64,000 nucleotides of DNA from Antedon bifida (GCA_963402885.1 OY727098.1:16168717-16232716), one strand, 5' to 3'. Shown: positions 15,301 to 25,700, counted from the first letter of the stretch. Notes: generated from the sequence alone by a model not told the origin. Translations and numbers: made by a program.

Positions 15301-15647
15301 TGTACAGCGATGGCTGTAGGGCGAGCGCGTGTGGCAATATCCTTAATCTCGTGATTGTTCTGAAATCATATGTACATCCCTAATACGTTGTTAAAATATG
15401 GTCCTCGGTCAAGTTGTCCTTTAAGCTCTGTCTACACTATAAACCAAGTTTGACAAAAAAAGTGCCCACATATGGTAGTGATATAACATGTCCATATATG
15501 GGCACATCACATTTGTTGTCACACAATGTTTGATAGTGTAGACAGAGCTTTTATAAAATAAACAAAAATAAAATGATTACTACTATTATTTTTTCAAAGG
15601 GTCTGGATGGCTTACCGATCAAAGGATGTTTCCCAGGAAGAAGATAG
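386..15647 (+). CDS. Collagen alpha chain, probably membrane-associated (MACIT) type; 3' part of gene, 23 exons
   Basis: Seen: Gly-X-Y coding blocks between AG acceptors and GT donors, all phase 0, at 386-439, 617-652, 1138-1266, 1732-1758, 2022-2057, 2844-3464, 4117-4143, 4664-4693, 5762-5806, 7733-7795, 8600-8704, 8800-8835, 8967-9002, 10148-10177, 11222-11254, 11709-11762, 11991-12041, 12169-12231, 12633-12704, 13031-13057, 13999-14025, 14821-14907 and 15600-15647 (TAG). They join to 578 residues. The triple helix is broken by short non-collagenous pieces, and the C terminus is [18 protein letters not shown] plus FPGRR. Known: transmembrane collagens XIII/XXIII/XXV have interrupted helices and, as I recall, a short two-cysteine tail of this form; they are type II membrane proteins at cell-matrix contacts. 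Inferred: this is the ectodomain part of such a chain. The N terminus and membrane segment would lie left of the window. Collagen is certain; the MACIT subclass is about 70 percent. Confidence 0.95.
2022..2057 (+). CDS. Candidate 36-nt collagen exon with non-collagenous, cysteine-containing sequence
   Basis: Between acceptor aaccag and donor gtaagg lie 12 in-frame codons reading [12 protein letters not shown]. Phase 0 at both ends matches every other exon of this gene. The GPG start followed by a hydrophobic non-Gly-X-Y stretch and one Cys would make this a non-collagenous interruption; cysteines in such spots often crosslink the trimer. It is short, so chance is possible, but the phase match and strong donor favour a real exon. 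Confidence 0.55.
2844..3464 (+). CDS. Collagen exon of 621 nt, the longest helical exon of the gene
   Basis: This exon encodes 207 residues of nearly continuous Gly-X-Y repeat, from GVIGQPG to ENGEK. The acceptor is ctctacag and the donor gtaggg. Its length is 69 x 9 nt, whereas most neighbouring exons are 27-72 nt. Small helix imperfections are visible, such as a lone extra Gly in [11 protein letters not shown] and a two-residue break in GLPGMGEAG. Reverse-strand and shifted reading frames here are long only because of the Gly/Pro repeat and are not genes. The size suggests loss of introns between ancestral small exons, or internal expansion of the repeat. Confidence 0.95.
4664..4693 (+). 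CDS. 30-nt non-collagenous interruption exon of the collagen gene
   Basis: Ten codons ([10 protein letters not shown]) lie between acceptor ctcag and donor gtaagt, in phase 0 between two Gly-X-Y exons. A similar 30-nt exon at 10148-10177 encodes [10 protein letters not shown]. Both break the triple helix, as expected for a collagen with interrupted helices. They are too short to be found by ORF length and rest on splice signals, phase and position. Confidence 0.65.
5310..5640. repeat. Tandem repeat in collagen intron, about 2.5 units of some 110 bp
   Basis: Units share aacctcta.taag.gggaca, attttcaggaacccaacaaa and tgtctcctgggggttggcag. Two are almost identical and the third is partial. The outer ends (gtagaacctctatta and caggttctactg) are inverted repeats, so this looks like a TIR element with an amplified interior. 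Relatives occur near 34790-34950, 41650-41790 and 52590-52690. Confidence 0.75.
7733..7795 (+). CDS. Collagen exon ending in a dibasic cluster
   Basis: Twenty-one codons of Gly-X-Y end in GRRGRR, joined to GDKGEQG of the next exon at 8600. Known: transmembrane collagens are shed from cells by furin-type proteases at basic sites, usually near the membrane. Inferred: the Arg cluster could be a proprotein-convertase or heparin-binding site, although it lies within a helical region rather than in a linker. Confidence 0.9.
9095..9296. repeat. Three-unit tandem repeat in collagen intron
   Basis: Units of about 58, 70 and 69 bp share cacgcatcaatagtcca, gtgggtatag and cagaaggtctgttactgca. The first unit lacks about 12 bp. 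Confidence 0.75.
9927..10059. mobile_element. Palindromic MITE, copy 1 (collagen intron)
   Basis: Terminal inverted repeats taaagctctgtctacactat and its complement bound about 133 bp. The inner arms cccaaatatgg and ccatatttggg fold on each other, so the whole copy can form one long hairpin. Ends fall at TA/TTAA, as for mariner- or piggyBac-type targets. Confidence 0.8.
14821..15647 (+). CDS. Collagen C-terminal exons: basic end of helix and two-cysteine tail
   Basis: Exon 14821-14907 encodes [16 protein letters not shown] and then the start of the tail, ending in GLDAPCPV. Exon 15600-15647 encodes the rest, [10 protein letters not shown] and FPGRR, followed by TAG. The two cysteines and the GLDAPCP...DGLP..GC spacing are the main grounds for placing the chain with transmembrane collagens. 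The intron between them holds two MITE copies and a dispersed repeat. Confidence 0.92.
14939..15104. mobile_element. Palindromic MITE, copy 2 (collagen intron)
   Basis: Same family as the copy at 9927, with TIR agctctgtctacactatcaa at the left and gatagtgtacacagagc at the right. The interior holds two ccatatttg arms, making it longer than copy 1. Confidence 0.8.
15261..15420 (+). repeat. Dispersed repeat, copy 1
   Basis: It shares a long, well-conserved 3' part with 34636-34790, including tctgaaatcatatgtacatc and tatggtcctcggtcaagttg. The 5' part (gatgcaccattgacgtca) is GC- and CpG-richer than its surroundings. No coding capacity; class unknown. Confidence 0.7.
15421..15553. mobile_element. 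Palindromic MITE, copy 3, inserted at the end of a dispersed repeat
   Basis: TIRs ttaagctctgtctacactat and atagtgtagacagagctttt enclose about 133 bp with the gcccatatatgg core. The left end sits exactly where the dispersed repeat at 15261-15420 ends. The sister repeat at 34636-34790 shows the empty site, cctttaag. Confidence 0.8.
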
Positions 15648-17435
15648 TGATTACTGGTAAGTATTTTGTAGTAAATTTATCTGTTTATTAGGTCTACAGG
15701 TCTCTCCAAAGAAAGATGTTTGGCAGATGTTATTGTTAGTTGATTGTTAACATTGATTTATCTAAATGTTTGTTAGGATCATATATATACATGGTATATG
15801 GTTCCTTAACTGGAGTTAGTACCATATTTAAAGGTGTTTGTATTAAATGCAGGTTTTGTATGTACTGTGGAAATCATTAATCAATCAATTAAAACAGCTA
15901 TTATCTATTGTTCTTATTTCAAATTATCAGAAAATGTTTTGTATATAAACCTTATATTCCATCTACTTTTGTGGTAATTATTTGGCAATATGTAGCATAA
16001 TTAAAATAGCTATTAATATCTATTATTCTTATTTCAGATTGTCAGACAATATTGTACATAAAGAAGAGTGATGACAGAGTTTATTTTTATTGCAAGCATA
16101 ACCAGCATTCTTGTATATACATTCAGCTTTAAGTTTGTAAAGTTTGAAATTATAAAGGATTTGCCAGAATACTAATTGCTCTGTTGAATGGATATGTGCT
16201 AACTATCATGACGCTAAAATAGGAAAAAACCTGGCAATTAAAAAAAAAAACAGAAATTGGCAAACAAATAAGAAGATGGTGTTTGGTCACGATGAAGTGC
16301 AGTATTAACTTATTAATCTGAGACTAAGATTAAGATTGTGGTATACTGCTTATAATAGCATGCCATCAGAGTATCCTCTGGTAAGGTTTTTTCAACATAA
16401 GCAGAGACAAAACCTACAACAGCCAAGGATGTAAGCAGATAATTTGCATATGCAGGAGTTATCATATGACACAGGTGTATTAAGACTATAAGAAGACTAT
16501 TATTAATGCATTATAGATGGTATATTATTATCAGTTATATAGAGAACGTAAAAGAGTGGTACATAAAAGTGATGCTAAATATTTGTGATATATATATTCT
16601 GTATATAATATAAAGTATTTCTTGAAGCCCTGATCATGTGTTGATTTGCTTTAAACAACATTAAATCTATGCAAACATATTTAGGAATTAAACAAATACA
16701 GCAAAAAGGCACTAAAATGTATTTTGAGATGATCAAAAGCATTGTAAAGCATTCAAATTGTTTTTCAAATAGTATTTATTGAATAATTGTTAAATTGGTT
16801 CATAAAAAGTGCTAAAATGTCTTATTTTAAAGTATACCATATTTTATTCAGGGGAAAGCCCCCATTGTGAAATTTATGATTGTTTATTTCAATTTTATAA
16901 TGTATATTATACATACAAAATAATAAGGCATTGAATTTGATCTCATTTATTTGAACTAGATTTGTATACTTTTTTGGGGTTATCATTTTAGTTCATTGAT
17001 TGATAACAAAAGTTGTTTATTGTGACACTATACTTGGTTTGATGGTTTCTTTATTGAGTCTCAACTAATTATAATGATAACATTTATATTAAATGACTGC
17101 CTTCATTAAAAAAATTATATACATTTTAGAAATATTTATCATAGAATTTTTAACCATATAAAAAGAAATTTAGTTCCAAAGCGATGTCAAGTAATTGTTA
17201 TGGGTAGTGTTAACTTAGGAATTTAATCACATTTTATGAATATATATTATAAACAACTCGCCGCATCTTGCACCTAAACAAATCATGTATACAGATCTGT
17301 GGAGATCTAATGTTTATAGTAATGTTATTAATGTTGTTGGATATGGAATTCAATTTGTGTTTTCAGTATTATAATTGTTTATAAATTGTTATTTTTTTTG
17401 CAAAGCCAAAATATATGATAAAAATTGTAAATAAA
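15648..17435 (+). other. Collagen 3' untranslated region, probably with a 3'-UTR intron
   Basis: A consensus donor (gtaagt at 15657) lies nine bases after the stop codon. A good acceptor (cttatttcag) ends at 16037, so the 3' UTR is probably spliced 15656 to 16038. An AATAAA at 17430-17435 is a plausible poly(A) signal; another lies near 19508. No coding sequence is seen. Confidence 0.5.
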
Positions 17436-20248
17436 GCTGTACAGTATTTTATTAAGTTTTAGGTAAATTTAAGTATTTCCATTTTTAATTATTTCTTTAT
17501 TTTTTATATTTTTTTCAAAATTGTGTCAGTATGTTGGATTGTTGGCAATCTACAGTGACGCTCAAGAACATGTATATATATTATTGGTGTTAAAAATACC
17601 AAATTTTAACATTAAAAGTAAAATTAAACTTAAGTAGTATTTATTATAAATATAAAATGTGTAAATTTAAGTTTATTTACAAATTAACGAAACATAAGTA
17701 CCTAATATACATTTTTTGAAGTTTAATTCACCTACTAAATTGCTATGTTAATCAATATTTTAATGTTTGTACAGAAAATTCCTGAACACAAAATACTGTA
17801 GATAATCAAAATCTTAATATTATGTTTTTGACTTCCAAATGTAGGATATATTGTAATTAGTTTTGGATGGGCCTATCGTTTTGTTTATTCCAAATATGTG
17901 CACATTGTGTGTAATCAACTGGGCCGTTTTGAGCAGATAAACCATATTTGACTGGGATGTTTTGAGAAAATCTAGCTCCACAAACACCTTGCTGTTCATA
18001 TACGAGCAGTAGGAGTAGCTCAATGCGAGGTGTTTGCGAGTGACCAGTCGAATACGCCTCCTATTGCTTCTGGCAGAATTTGCTGTTTTATTATTAAAAT
18101 GTAATTTCAATCTATTGGTTCATTGCTGTTTATAAAACACTGTTGTAGTTTAAAATGGATCATGTACACATCATAGTATAGTTGACAAAATATGAATGTT
18201 TATAGCTATAGAATGATGTTTATTAAAAATAATGGCTGAAAGTTGTGACTGCACAATACCATATTTATGTGCATACATGTTCATTGTGGTATAAATGTTA
18301 TGGTTTGTTGTTATGTTAAAATTGTAGTAATGCAATCATATATGGTAATTAAAAATCATTACTAACAGATTTAGTTATAATTACATCATTACTAACACAT
18401 TTATCATGATATTTTCTCAATTCAATTTTAAGTGTATAAAGTTAGTGCTACAGTATTACTATAAAGTGTCTAATAGCTAATTAGCCCTCAATAGTAAAAT
18501 TATAGATCTGCAAACATGTAAATGTATTCAAAATAAATGCCTCTTTTCTGTGCATAAGTTTAAATGCGGTTGGTTTTATGAATGTCATCAATGTTATTAC
18601 ACGTTTATAGTTGTAATGGTTGAACAGTGCTGTATTTGCCCATTACAACCATCTCATAATGCCTGTACTTTAGTACCAATCATGTTTCTTTACCAAATCC
18701 CCTGATTAAAACAGTTAGGGAACAACTGATCTAAAAAGGGTGTAATTATTGGGGAGTGAAATACTATGGTTCTAAATCAATTAATGTCACTAGTTATTTT
18801 TATAATTATTTAATGAACATAATGTTATTTTTACATAATTAATGTATAATTATTATTTATGAACCAATAATCTAATCTAAATTTTAAAATAGTGGTCTAT
18901 TGTTATTTGAAGTAGAATATTTACAAAGGAAGTTGTTTTAGCTTACTAGGAAAAGGACACTGTTGATTATATGTGTTGGTGCTGTTAATAAATAAAAACA
19001 TTAAACAAATTTGAACTTCCAAGATAATTTTTAATGATCTAAAACTTGTAATACACTTAATACATTAAAAACCTTGTTTACATAAAATCTGTCTTGAACA
19101 TAAAAACACTTTGAATGTTATTAATTGATATCCTTTTATATTGAATCTATTTAGACTGATCAGTGATATACAAAAATAACATCCAAATGACATTGTTCAG
19201 ATCAAGCATACTTATATAAACATCTTTGATCTTATTGCATAACCATACTTAATAATAATACATCCAATTGTTATTGTATCCATTTGATTGAATCCGATTT
19301 ATAAAGATGTTTGGTGTTATTAGTATAACATACTTAAACAAAATTAAAATGATATTGTTCAGTTAAAGTATCAATTTATATTGAATCTGATTTTGGAAAC
19401 ATCTTTGATAGATGTTATTAAATATTGCTTGTTATGTTTTTTGTTATAATACAAGCAGTGTGTGAACCCATGTATAGTGAATGTTCATCAGAACTTTCCA
19501 ATATTAATAAAACAAGAATGTTAACAAAAACTGTCTAGTTAATTGTTTTAATTTTAGAAGAGAAATTACAATCATTATATTTACAATCATTCCATTAAAA
19601 CCAACACAATGATCAAATGTTTTTACACATTTTAAACATTCACTAAAAAACAAAATAAAAATACTGTAATATCATTTTTATTTGATTTTTTATTAATTAA
19701 AGTAGAAAGATTTAATCTATTCTAGTAATCACCTGTTTGCAGAAATTATTTGTTTAAAAATTAATTGAATACTAAAAACAACCATACAAAAATGGTTTTA
19801 AATTATTTACATATTTCTATTCTAGTTAATCATTTAAACATTTCATTTGGCATCATATAAAAAAAGAACCCATTTGAATACGTTCCTATACAATTTTTAC
19901 ATAGACCCACTGTACTGTATACTGTAAACTACATACTCTGAAAGTACATGACAAGTTAAAATTACATCTTATGTTATTTAATTGTACATAAGCAAGAATA
20001 CATTTTTTCCAATAAAATTTATTTACTAAAAAAAGGAATAGGGAAAAAATATAATTTCTCTTTTAATATTAATTTAAACCATCCTGAATTTTTAAATCAA
20101 TTTTAACAAGATAATTCATCTTCTCAACAAAAAATTTTTTCTTAACAAAGCACATGGCTACTTTTTTGTACAGTATTCTCTGTTTACATTAAAATACTTT
20201 CAAATTATTTTTCAACATTTAAAGTCTTAACTTTTTTTGGATAAATAT
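17436..20248. other. Intergenic AT-rich stretch between convergent collagen and forkhead-like genes
   Basis: No convincing gene. The sequence is AT-rich, with several degenerate copies of a motif around atattgaatctgat and aacatctttgat between about 19080 and 19440. The minus-strand open frame at 17820-18110 resembles no family I know and has no splice context. The 3' ends of both flanking transcripts probably fall here. Confidence 0.6.
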
Positions 20249-20403
20249 TTACAGGATTGCTATTGTACAGTTGAAATGTGCATCAGTAGGCCGACTACCA
20301 ACATGTTGATTGGTTTCTAATACTGACCTTTCTTCATCAGCAACTACAGTGTTTAATACCATATCACATAGTTCTTGATGGGCTAATGGGTCTCTTGATT
20401 TAT
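20249..20403 (-). CDS. Candidate alternative C-terminal exon of the forkhead-like gene
   Basis: Acceptor tttctag is followed by 51 codons (after two bases completing a codon) and TAA. The reading is KSRDPLAHQELCDMVLNTV, then VADEERSVLETNQHVG and so on, which looks coding in an AT-rich background. It needs a donor leaving one base. In the long last exon, gtatga at about 21216 and gtaatg at about 21418 (minus strand) leave one base in frame. The strongest donor (gtaagg, just left of 20768) lies after the TGA and fits only in another frame. It is therefore an alternative C terminus, or evidence of a frame problem. Confidence 0.5.
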
Positions 20404-20777
20404 CTAGAAAATAAATGTAAATAAAAAATGATTCCATAATCTAGTAAAATAAGTAAAAAACACTATCAAGAATTGTAACCTAATTCTCTATTCTCAGATC
20501 TTCATTACATTATAGAGTAATGTTTATAGTCCAAAATATGGGATATAAGACGAAATCATTAGAAAAGTTGCCACATGGATGGAGAACAGGGATAGAGAAA
20601 CATCAATTCAAAGTACTGTACCAACAACATTGCTGATGTAATTTTTGCTTCAATTAAAAAAAATATAGTGAATTAGAGGATGCAATGTTCCTACAGTTGG
20701 CTGAAGAGGTGTCTCTGTAATTGAGGCATAATTGAGGGCACATATAATGACGTCAATCCTTACTGTAATAATCCAGG

Positions 20778-23700
20778 TCATAACTGTTCTGTTGCTGATT
20801 GTGTCTTGTTGACAATTTCAGTTGGCTGTGTGGCATTATCTGATGAAGTATGTTGACAATCAATAATCTTTGGTGTAACTTGTGGCTGAAGAGAGCAAGA
20901 CTCTTGGTTGTTGGGTGGAATACATTCATTTGGTTGTCTTTCTATCAAAGACTGATTGGTGGATGATGCTGATGCTGGTTCATCTTTTCTTTTATCAGAA
21001 TCTTGCACAACATAAGCACAAGTTGAGGAGCTGACAGCAGTAGGCATTGTTTCCGATTCAGGTTTTTGCTGCACCTTCTGCATGCCATCGTTGTCATGGT
21101 GAATGTACGGACAAAGTCCTAGTGGCTGTGGAGCAATCTGTGCTGGCGACACAATGTGGTTGTGTTTCTTCATTGGATTTTCAGCAGCTTTCATTTGCTC
21201 CATGAATGAAATGTTCATACCCTGGTTTTGGTAGTTGCCACCAAACTGCCCAAAATGCGCCATGTTGCCATTGTTGGCGACATTGCCAAACGGAGGGACC
21301 ATCATAGGCTGGGGCTGCATAATATTTAATGCTGGATGCTGCTGGTTGCCACCATCCCCAAATGAATGTGCAAGACCATTATTGTTTTGGGGCATAATAT
21401 AAGCTGGCATCACATTACCTGGCATCATTGAACTAAAAGCAGTTGCGTTCTGCGGCCCCATCATTTGTTCATTTGACATCGCCATTGGCATCATCATGTA
21501 TTGAACCTGCTGATTGTTGGAATAATTTACTTTACGCTGTACCTTGCGTCGGCGTCTTGGAAGTGGAGCTTGTGGATTGTAATTGTCATTGATAGACCAG
21601 AAACACCCCTTTCGATGGCTTTCGTTTTTATTTTCATCAGCTCTTCTGGATTTGAAAGCTGGATGAGTTAATGCATGTCTAACAGAGCTCTGTAGTAGAT
21701 CAAAATATTGTACATAAGCTTTTATTGTGTAATTTATTTTATTTGAACCATATTTAATGAGGGTGATCCTTCAAGCAATTGCTGATCATTTGGGACCCTC
21801 AGAACAGATACAATACACAAAATACAACAGTTAAAGTTACAGTACAAATCCTATAAATAAAATAAATTACATGAGAATTAATTAAGTAATTAGGTAGTTA
21901 TTTTTGTTACTATTTAATATTAAACATTCCACAAATAATTAATAGTGAATCTGGAATTGTTCCTGTTCAAAAGCTTGGTGGCTCATCACCTAAAGTTTGC
22001 CAGCAAACTTATGTTGGCCTCCTTACAAACATACAAGCATCCTTATGTGAAATTCATTACACTTTGCAAACAAACAAAGTTGTTATAAATTATTGTTTAA
22101 TCTCTGTTGCTTATTCTACAATCTTTCAAATATAAGAAAAGCATGTTTCTCACCATCCAACTTTTCTTCTTCTGACCATGATATGTTGTATATAATGGAT
22201 AGAGTTTTCTGTTTGATAAAAAAGAAATCTAGTAACATAGTAACTATTGTATTAAAGACAAATTATACATGTATTTTAAAAGAAATTAATCAATGATTAC
22301 TGATAAGTGATATGGAATTATTGGTGTAAAACATAATTTTAAAATTTTTACCTCAAGGTATTTCATTAAAACATTAGAATCAAAAAGAAGCTATTTTAAT
22401 GATATCTTTCTCAGACATGAACATTGCAGTAAAAAAATTATTGTAAAAAACATTTACGTTAATTCTTGGTAGACTTCACATGGTTGCATTTCTGTCTTTT
22501 TGCATATTTTAAAAACATGTAAAACTTGCTGTACAAGACCCTGTGATGGCCGACCATCCATTCTGTACAAAGGTGACACGCTTTGTTCTTCTCCACTTGA
22601 TATGGGATCATTATTTTGAATTACCAAGTCTAATTGAAAAAAAGAAACGAAATATTAAATTAAAGCACAATTTTGGGATAAATATTTTTATTATAAAAGT
22701 TAGAAAAAGTATTCATGAATAGGTAAATTATCAAGAATTAAGAATTCAAGAAAAATATGAATGCAAGACCAACCTGTTTTCAATGGTGAAATGGTTGTCA
22801 TTAATGGTGCCTTCATCATGTACTGATTGTAATTATGTTCACTCTTGACTGGTGATGAATAAATTACTGTATCCCCACTACCACCAGCAATGATACTTGT
22901 CTGCGGATGAACAGTACTATTCATAGGAGGATGACTTAATGTCTGATTTTCAACTGCGCCTGGTCGCAATGTAGAGATTGGTGGCAATTGACCATAATTT
23001 TGCATTGTCGACCCGCTGTTAAAATGAACTTGGTTTTGTGGCATATGTATTACATTATTAATATTAGGGTATGTTGCTCGGTTAGACAGAGCATGGCTAG
23101 AGTATGGGACTGACTGTGTTACACTCATCTGTTGTCGGTTACCTCTTCTTGGAGAAGAAAAGTGATGAAGAGGCATGGTAGGATTGTATTGGTTATGCAC
23201 TGGTAATTGAGATGTTTGATCAGGACCAGTCTGTCCTTGATGAAAGTTCATCATCATTGTATTTTGTTCTTGATGAAATCTTGTTGGGTGACCAAGACTG
23301 TCATGTTTTATTAATGTTATTGTTGGCATTGCTGTTTGAACTGCTGGTGCTTCTTGTTTAATTTGTTGAAAATGATTCTCTATTTGATGAGGTTGAGATC
23401 TTCTTGCATCATCAATCAAATGCCCACTATCTTCAATTTCATTTTCCTGCTTTGGTGTCAAAATTACTCTTGTCTCTGATGTTGCTCGCATAAGGATATC
23501 CTCCTCCACTTGTTCAGCTGGAATAAACACACAATGTTCGCCATTTTCCGACATTGCAATGTATCCTTCTTGTTGAACAAGGTCATTTTCTTTGGCATCA
23601 TTTATTTTTTCATTTAGGCCTACTACTTTACCTTGGTTATCGCATATCGGATTTACACCTGACTCTGTGTCCCAACACTTGTCTTCAATGAGTAAAGATG

Positions 23701-23899
23701 AACTCTCATTGTTGATAGAATTCTCTGTGAGAGTGGGCGAATATTGGCCCGCTTCCTTCGTGGAAGGCTTCTCTTCCGTCGGCGGTAGGGCTAAATCAGG
23801 TTCAGGCTCACCCGAATTTTCACCATACACTTTTGAATCTACTGCAACGCTCTGTTCTTCATTTATTGAAGAACATGCCGTGGTACTACTAGTCTCCAT
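20778..23899 (-). CDS. Putative forkhead-like (winged-helix) transcription factor, four coding exons
   Basis: Seen: exons on the minus strand at 23899-22774, 22629-22458, 22208-22154 and 21689-20778 (TGA), joining in frame to 754 residues. ATG at 23899 is the first Met; the open frame upstream starts only with TTG. The N-terminal 375 residues are acidic then Q/N/H/M-rich. Residues about 403-486 look like a forkhead fold: a first helix around GLVQQVLHVFK, then EVYQEL, then KKKSWMSSVRHALTHPAF, then HRKGCFWSIND. This parallels W.NS.RHNLS and GKGCFW in forkhead domains. A basic run (PRRRRKVQRK, about 495-504) follows and could be a nuclear signal. The rest is Met/Asn/Gln-rich and may be an activation domain. 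Inferred: a divergent Fox-type DNA-binding protein; I cannot place the subfamily. Confidence 0.85.
22154..22208 (-). CDS. Hidden 55-nt exon completing the forkhead-like domain
   Basis: On the minus strand a pyrimidine-rich tract ends in aaacag, followed by 55 nt and a gtgaga donor. It enters in phase 2 and leaves in phase 0, exactly what is needed between exon 22629-22458 (leaving two bases of a codon) and exon 21689 (starting AGC TCT). It encodes the segment from KLYPLYTTYHG to KKKSWM. This supplies the helix 2-helix 3 part of a forkhead domain, including the Trp that precedes the SVRH recognition helix. Confidence 0.85.
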
Positions 23900-24130
23900 T
23901 GTTTCAATCAATTAGGCTTAATTTATAGGTTTATTTCGTCGACATTTTCTCGCGGTTTTCTAAACAGATCGAAAGTTGATGTGTATGCCCGCTGTCTGCG
24001 TACAGTGCGTGTCGTCACGCAGAATTGACCAACAGCGCGGTGTGTGATGTGAACCGTAGTTCGATTTGAATTATCTGTTAATCTGATTGGTTGAAAGTAA
24101 AAAAACCGAATTGCACATGCGTATTAAGTA
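23900..24130 (-). promoter_or_regulatory. Probable promoter and 5' UTR of the forkhead-like gene
   Basis: Upstream of the ATG at 23899 the base composition becomes richer in GC and CpG than the surrounding DNA (about 23930-24050). An inverted CCAAT box (gattggttg) sits near 24090 and a CRE-like gtcgtcacg near 24012. The transcription start is not visible. A small run of near-repeats (gttgcgttgag, gttgcgctaag) follows at 24180-24212. Confidence 0.35.
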
Positions 24131-24813
24131 TGATGCCTGCCAAGATCCGATGTTTAAGCCTGTTTTCCTGTCGACGTTAAGTTGCGTTGAGTTGCGCTAA
24201 GTTGCGTTGAGTTTAAAATCGATAACGATTAACAGGAAAAGGGGTAAAACTGCAGTTACGTCGTCGTCGTCCAAATCATTGTATTTTAACGATTGACAGG
24301 AAAAGGTGTTATGACTGTGTCCTGAAAGTGTTGTTGAATGGGCCTCTAGGCGGTAGGCGCGCCTATCCATTTTATGTCATATACTCATTATTCAAATGGA
24401 TTCATATTCATTTGATCGAGAAAAAAAAATTAATCGTAATTAAAGTTCAACCGAAACCGGTAATTGTCTAGAATTAAGTCAGTCAATGATGGGTTTATTC
24501 AATTGTTTATTTTGTCTTGTTGCGAAATAATTATGCTTGTTAATAACTTTCAAAATGGCCTATAGTTTGATTACATTATAATAAGCTTTGTGCTGCCTTT
24601 GCCCCATCATTTTTATTTTTTCATACTATTGTATTACATTTTGATATTAAGACCGATCTATAATACGATGATATTGTCATTATAACAAAATGATAACAAT
24701 TTAATTGTGATTGGTTGAATATAGACATACAAATACAATATATATTATATAAAAAAGAATCGTAACCAGTGATTCTAATTGTGATCGTTAAAATATAGGC
24801 CTACCTTTCTTAA

Positions 24814-25173
24814 TCTATATTATGTGAGAGAGTTTGTACGTTTGTTTGTTTGTTTGTTCGCTATACAAATTTCTGTTTCTACACGTAACCATACATATGG
24901 GGTATCAAAATGACCGCAATACCGGGAAGGTTTTGGAATTGCAGTTGAACTGTCCTAGAGAGTAGTTAAGGTTTGGTGATTGTGGTGTAATGGGGAGAGG
25001 AGAAAGATAAGCTGGGGGAAGAGGTAATTCAGCGGTATCCAAATTAGATATTTTATTCATTAGCCAATATGACACATTCATTTACATAGTTTGCAAAGTA
25101 CTTAAACCATATGGTGAGTATAGGGAGATACTAGGCGTCAGGTCTTTTGAAACCCGGCGGGTATAATTGCTAG
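24814..25173. mobile_element. Candidate non-autonomous Helitron, about 360 bp
   Basis: The element begins TCTATATTATG right after an A and ends CTAG right before a T, as expected for Helitrons, which insert between A and T. A short hairpin (ACCC-GGC-GGGT) lies about 10 bp before the CTAG end. It has no terminal inverted repeats and no coding capacity. The interior includes a (GTTT)n run and purine-rich sequence. The ends are short, so the call needs other copies to confirm it. Confidence 0.45.
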
Positions 25174-25589
25174 TTACTAATCAGGCTACTGTACTTTACT
25201 TTGTTACTATTTATTTAATTAATTTATTACTATTTATTAAATAAGTGTTACATTACCTAATTGTTGTATGTAAAAAATAATTTTACACCGTTGAGAATAA
25301 ACACGAACCTTAATCTAGAATAAATCTGCATTATTAATATTAATTATTTTATAGATAAAAATAGATGGCGCAATGCAACTTTTTGGAGTGATGAGGGGGA
25401 GAAAAATACTTCAGAACTAAACACAACCCCGACTACAGTAATCTTTATAAAAAATGTACACGATTGTGTATTTTTTAATATAATTATTAAAGAGCAATGT
25501 TTATATAAACAAACATTGCGTTATTTAATATACGAATGCATCATGTACATTTTTAATTTATTATACGTACTTAAATAATAGGTGGTTGT

Positions 25590-25700
25590 TGCAACGTCAA
25601 CTTCCTGTTACGCATGCGCATGTGTGTATGTAAATGTCACATTTGCTGTGTTGGCTAATTTTTTGTCGGCAGAATAAGTGAAAAAATATTATAAATTTCT
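25590..25700 (+). promoter_or_regulatory. Probable GBF1 promoter and non-coding first exon
   Basis: Within about 45 bp lie a CRE half-site (caacgtca), an ETS-type site (acttcctg) and an NRF1-like palindrome (gcatgcgcatg). These are typical of TATA-less housekeeping promoters. A consensus donor (gtaagt) follows at 25701, so a 5'-UTR exon ending at 25700 is likely. It would be spliced to the acceptor ctctttag ending at 27190, just before the GBF1 start codon. Confidence 0.45.

Noticed and set aside
17820-18110. 96-codon minus-strand open frame
   Set aside because: No family resemblance, no splice or promoter context, and it lies in probable 3'-flanking DNA of the collagen gene.
20778-23899. 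Two-AG junction joining 22458 straight to 21687 in frame
   Set aside because: It works in phase but deletes the middle of the forkhead-like domain; the 55-nt exon at 22154-22208 gives a better domain with consensus sites.
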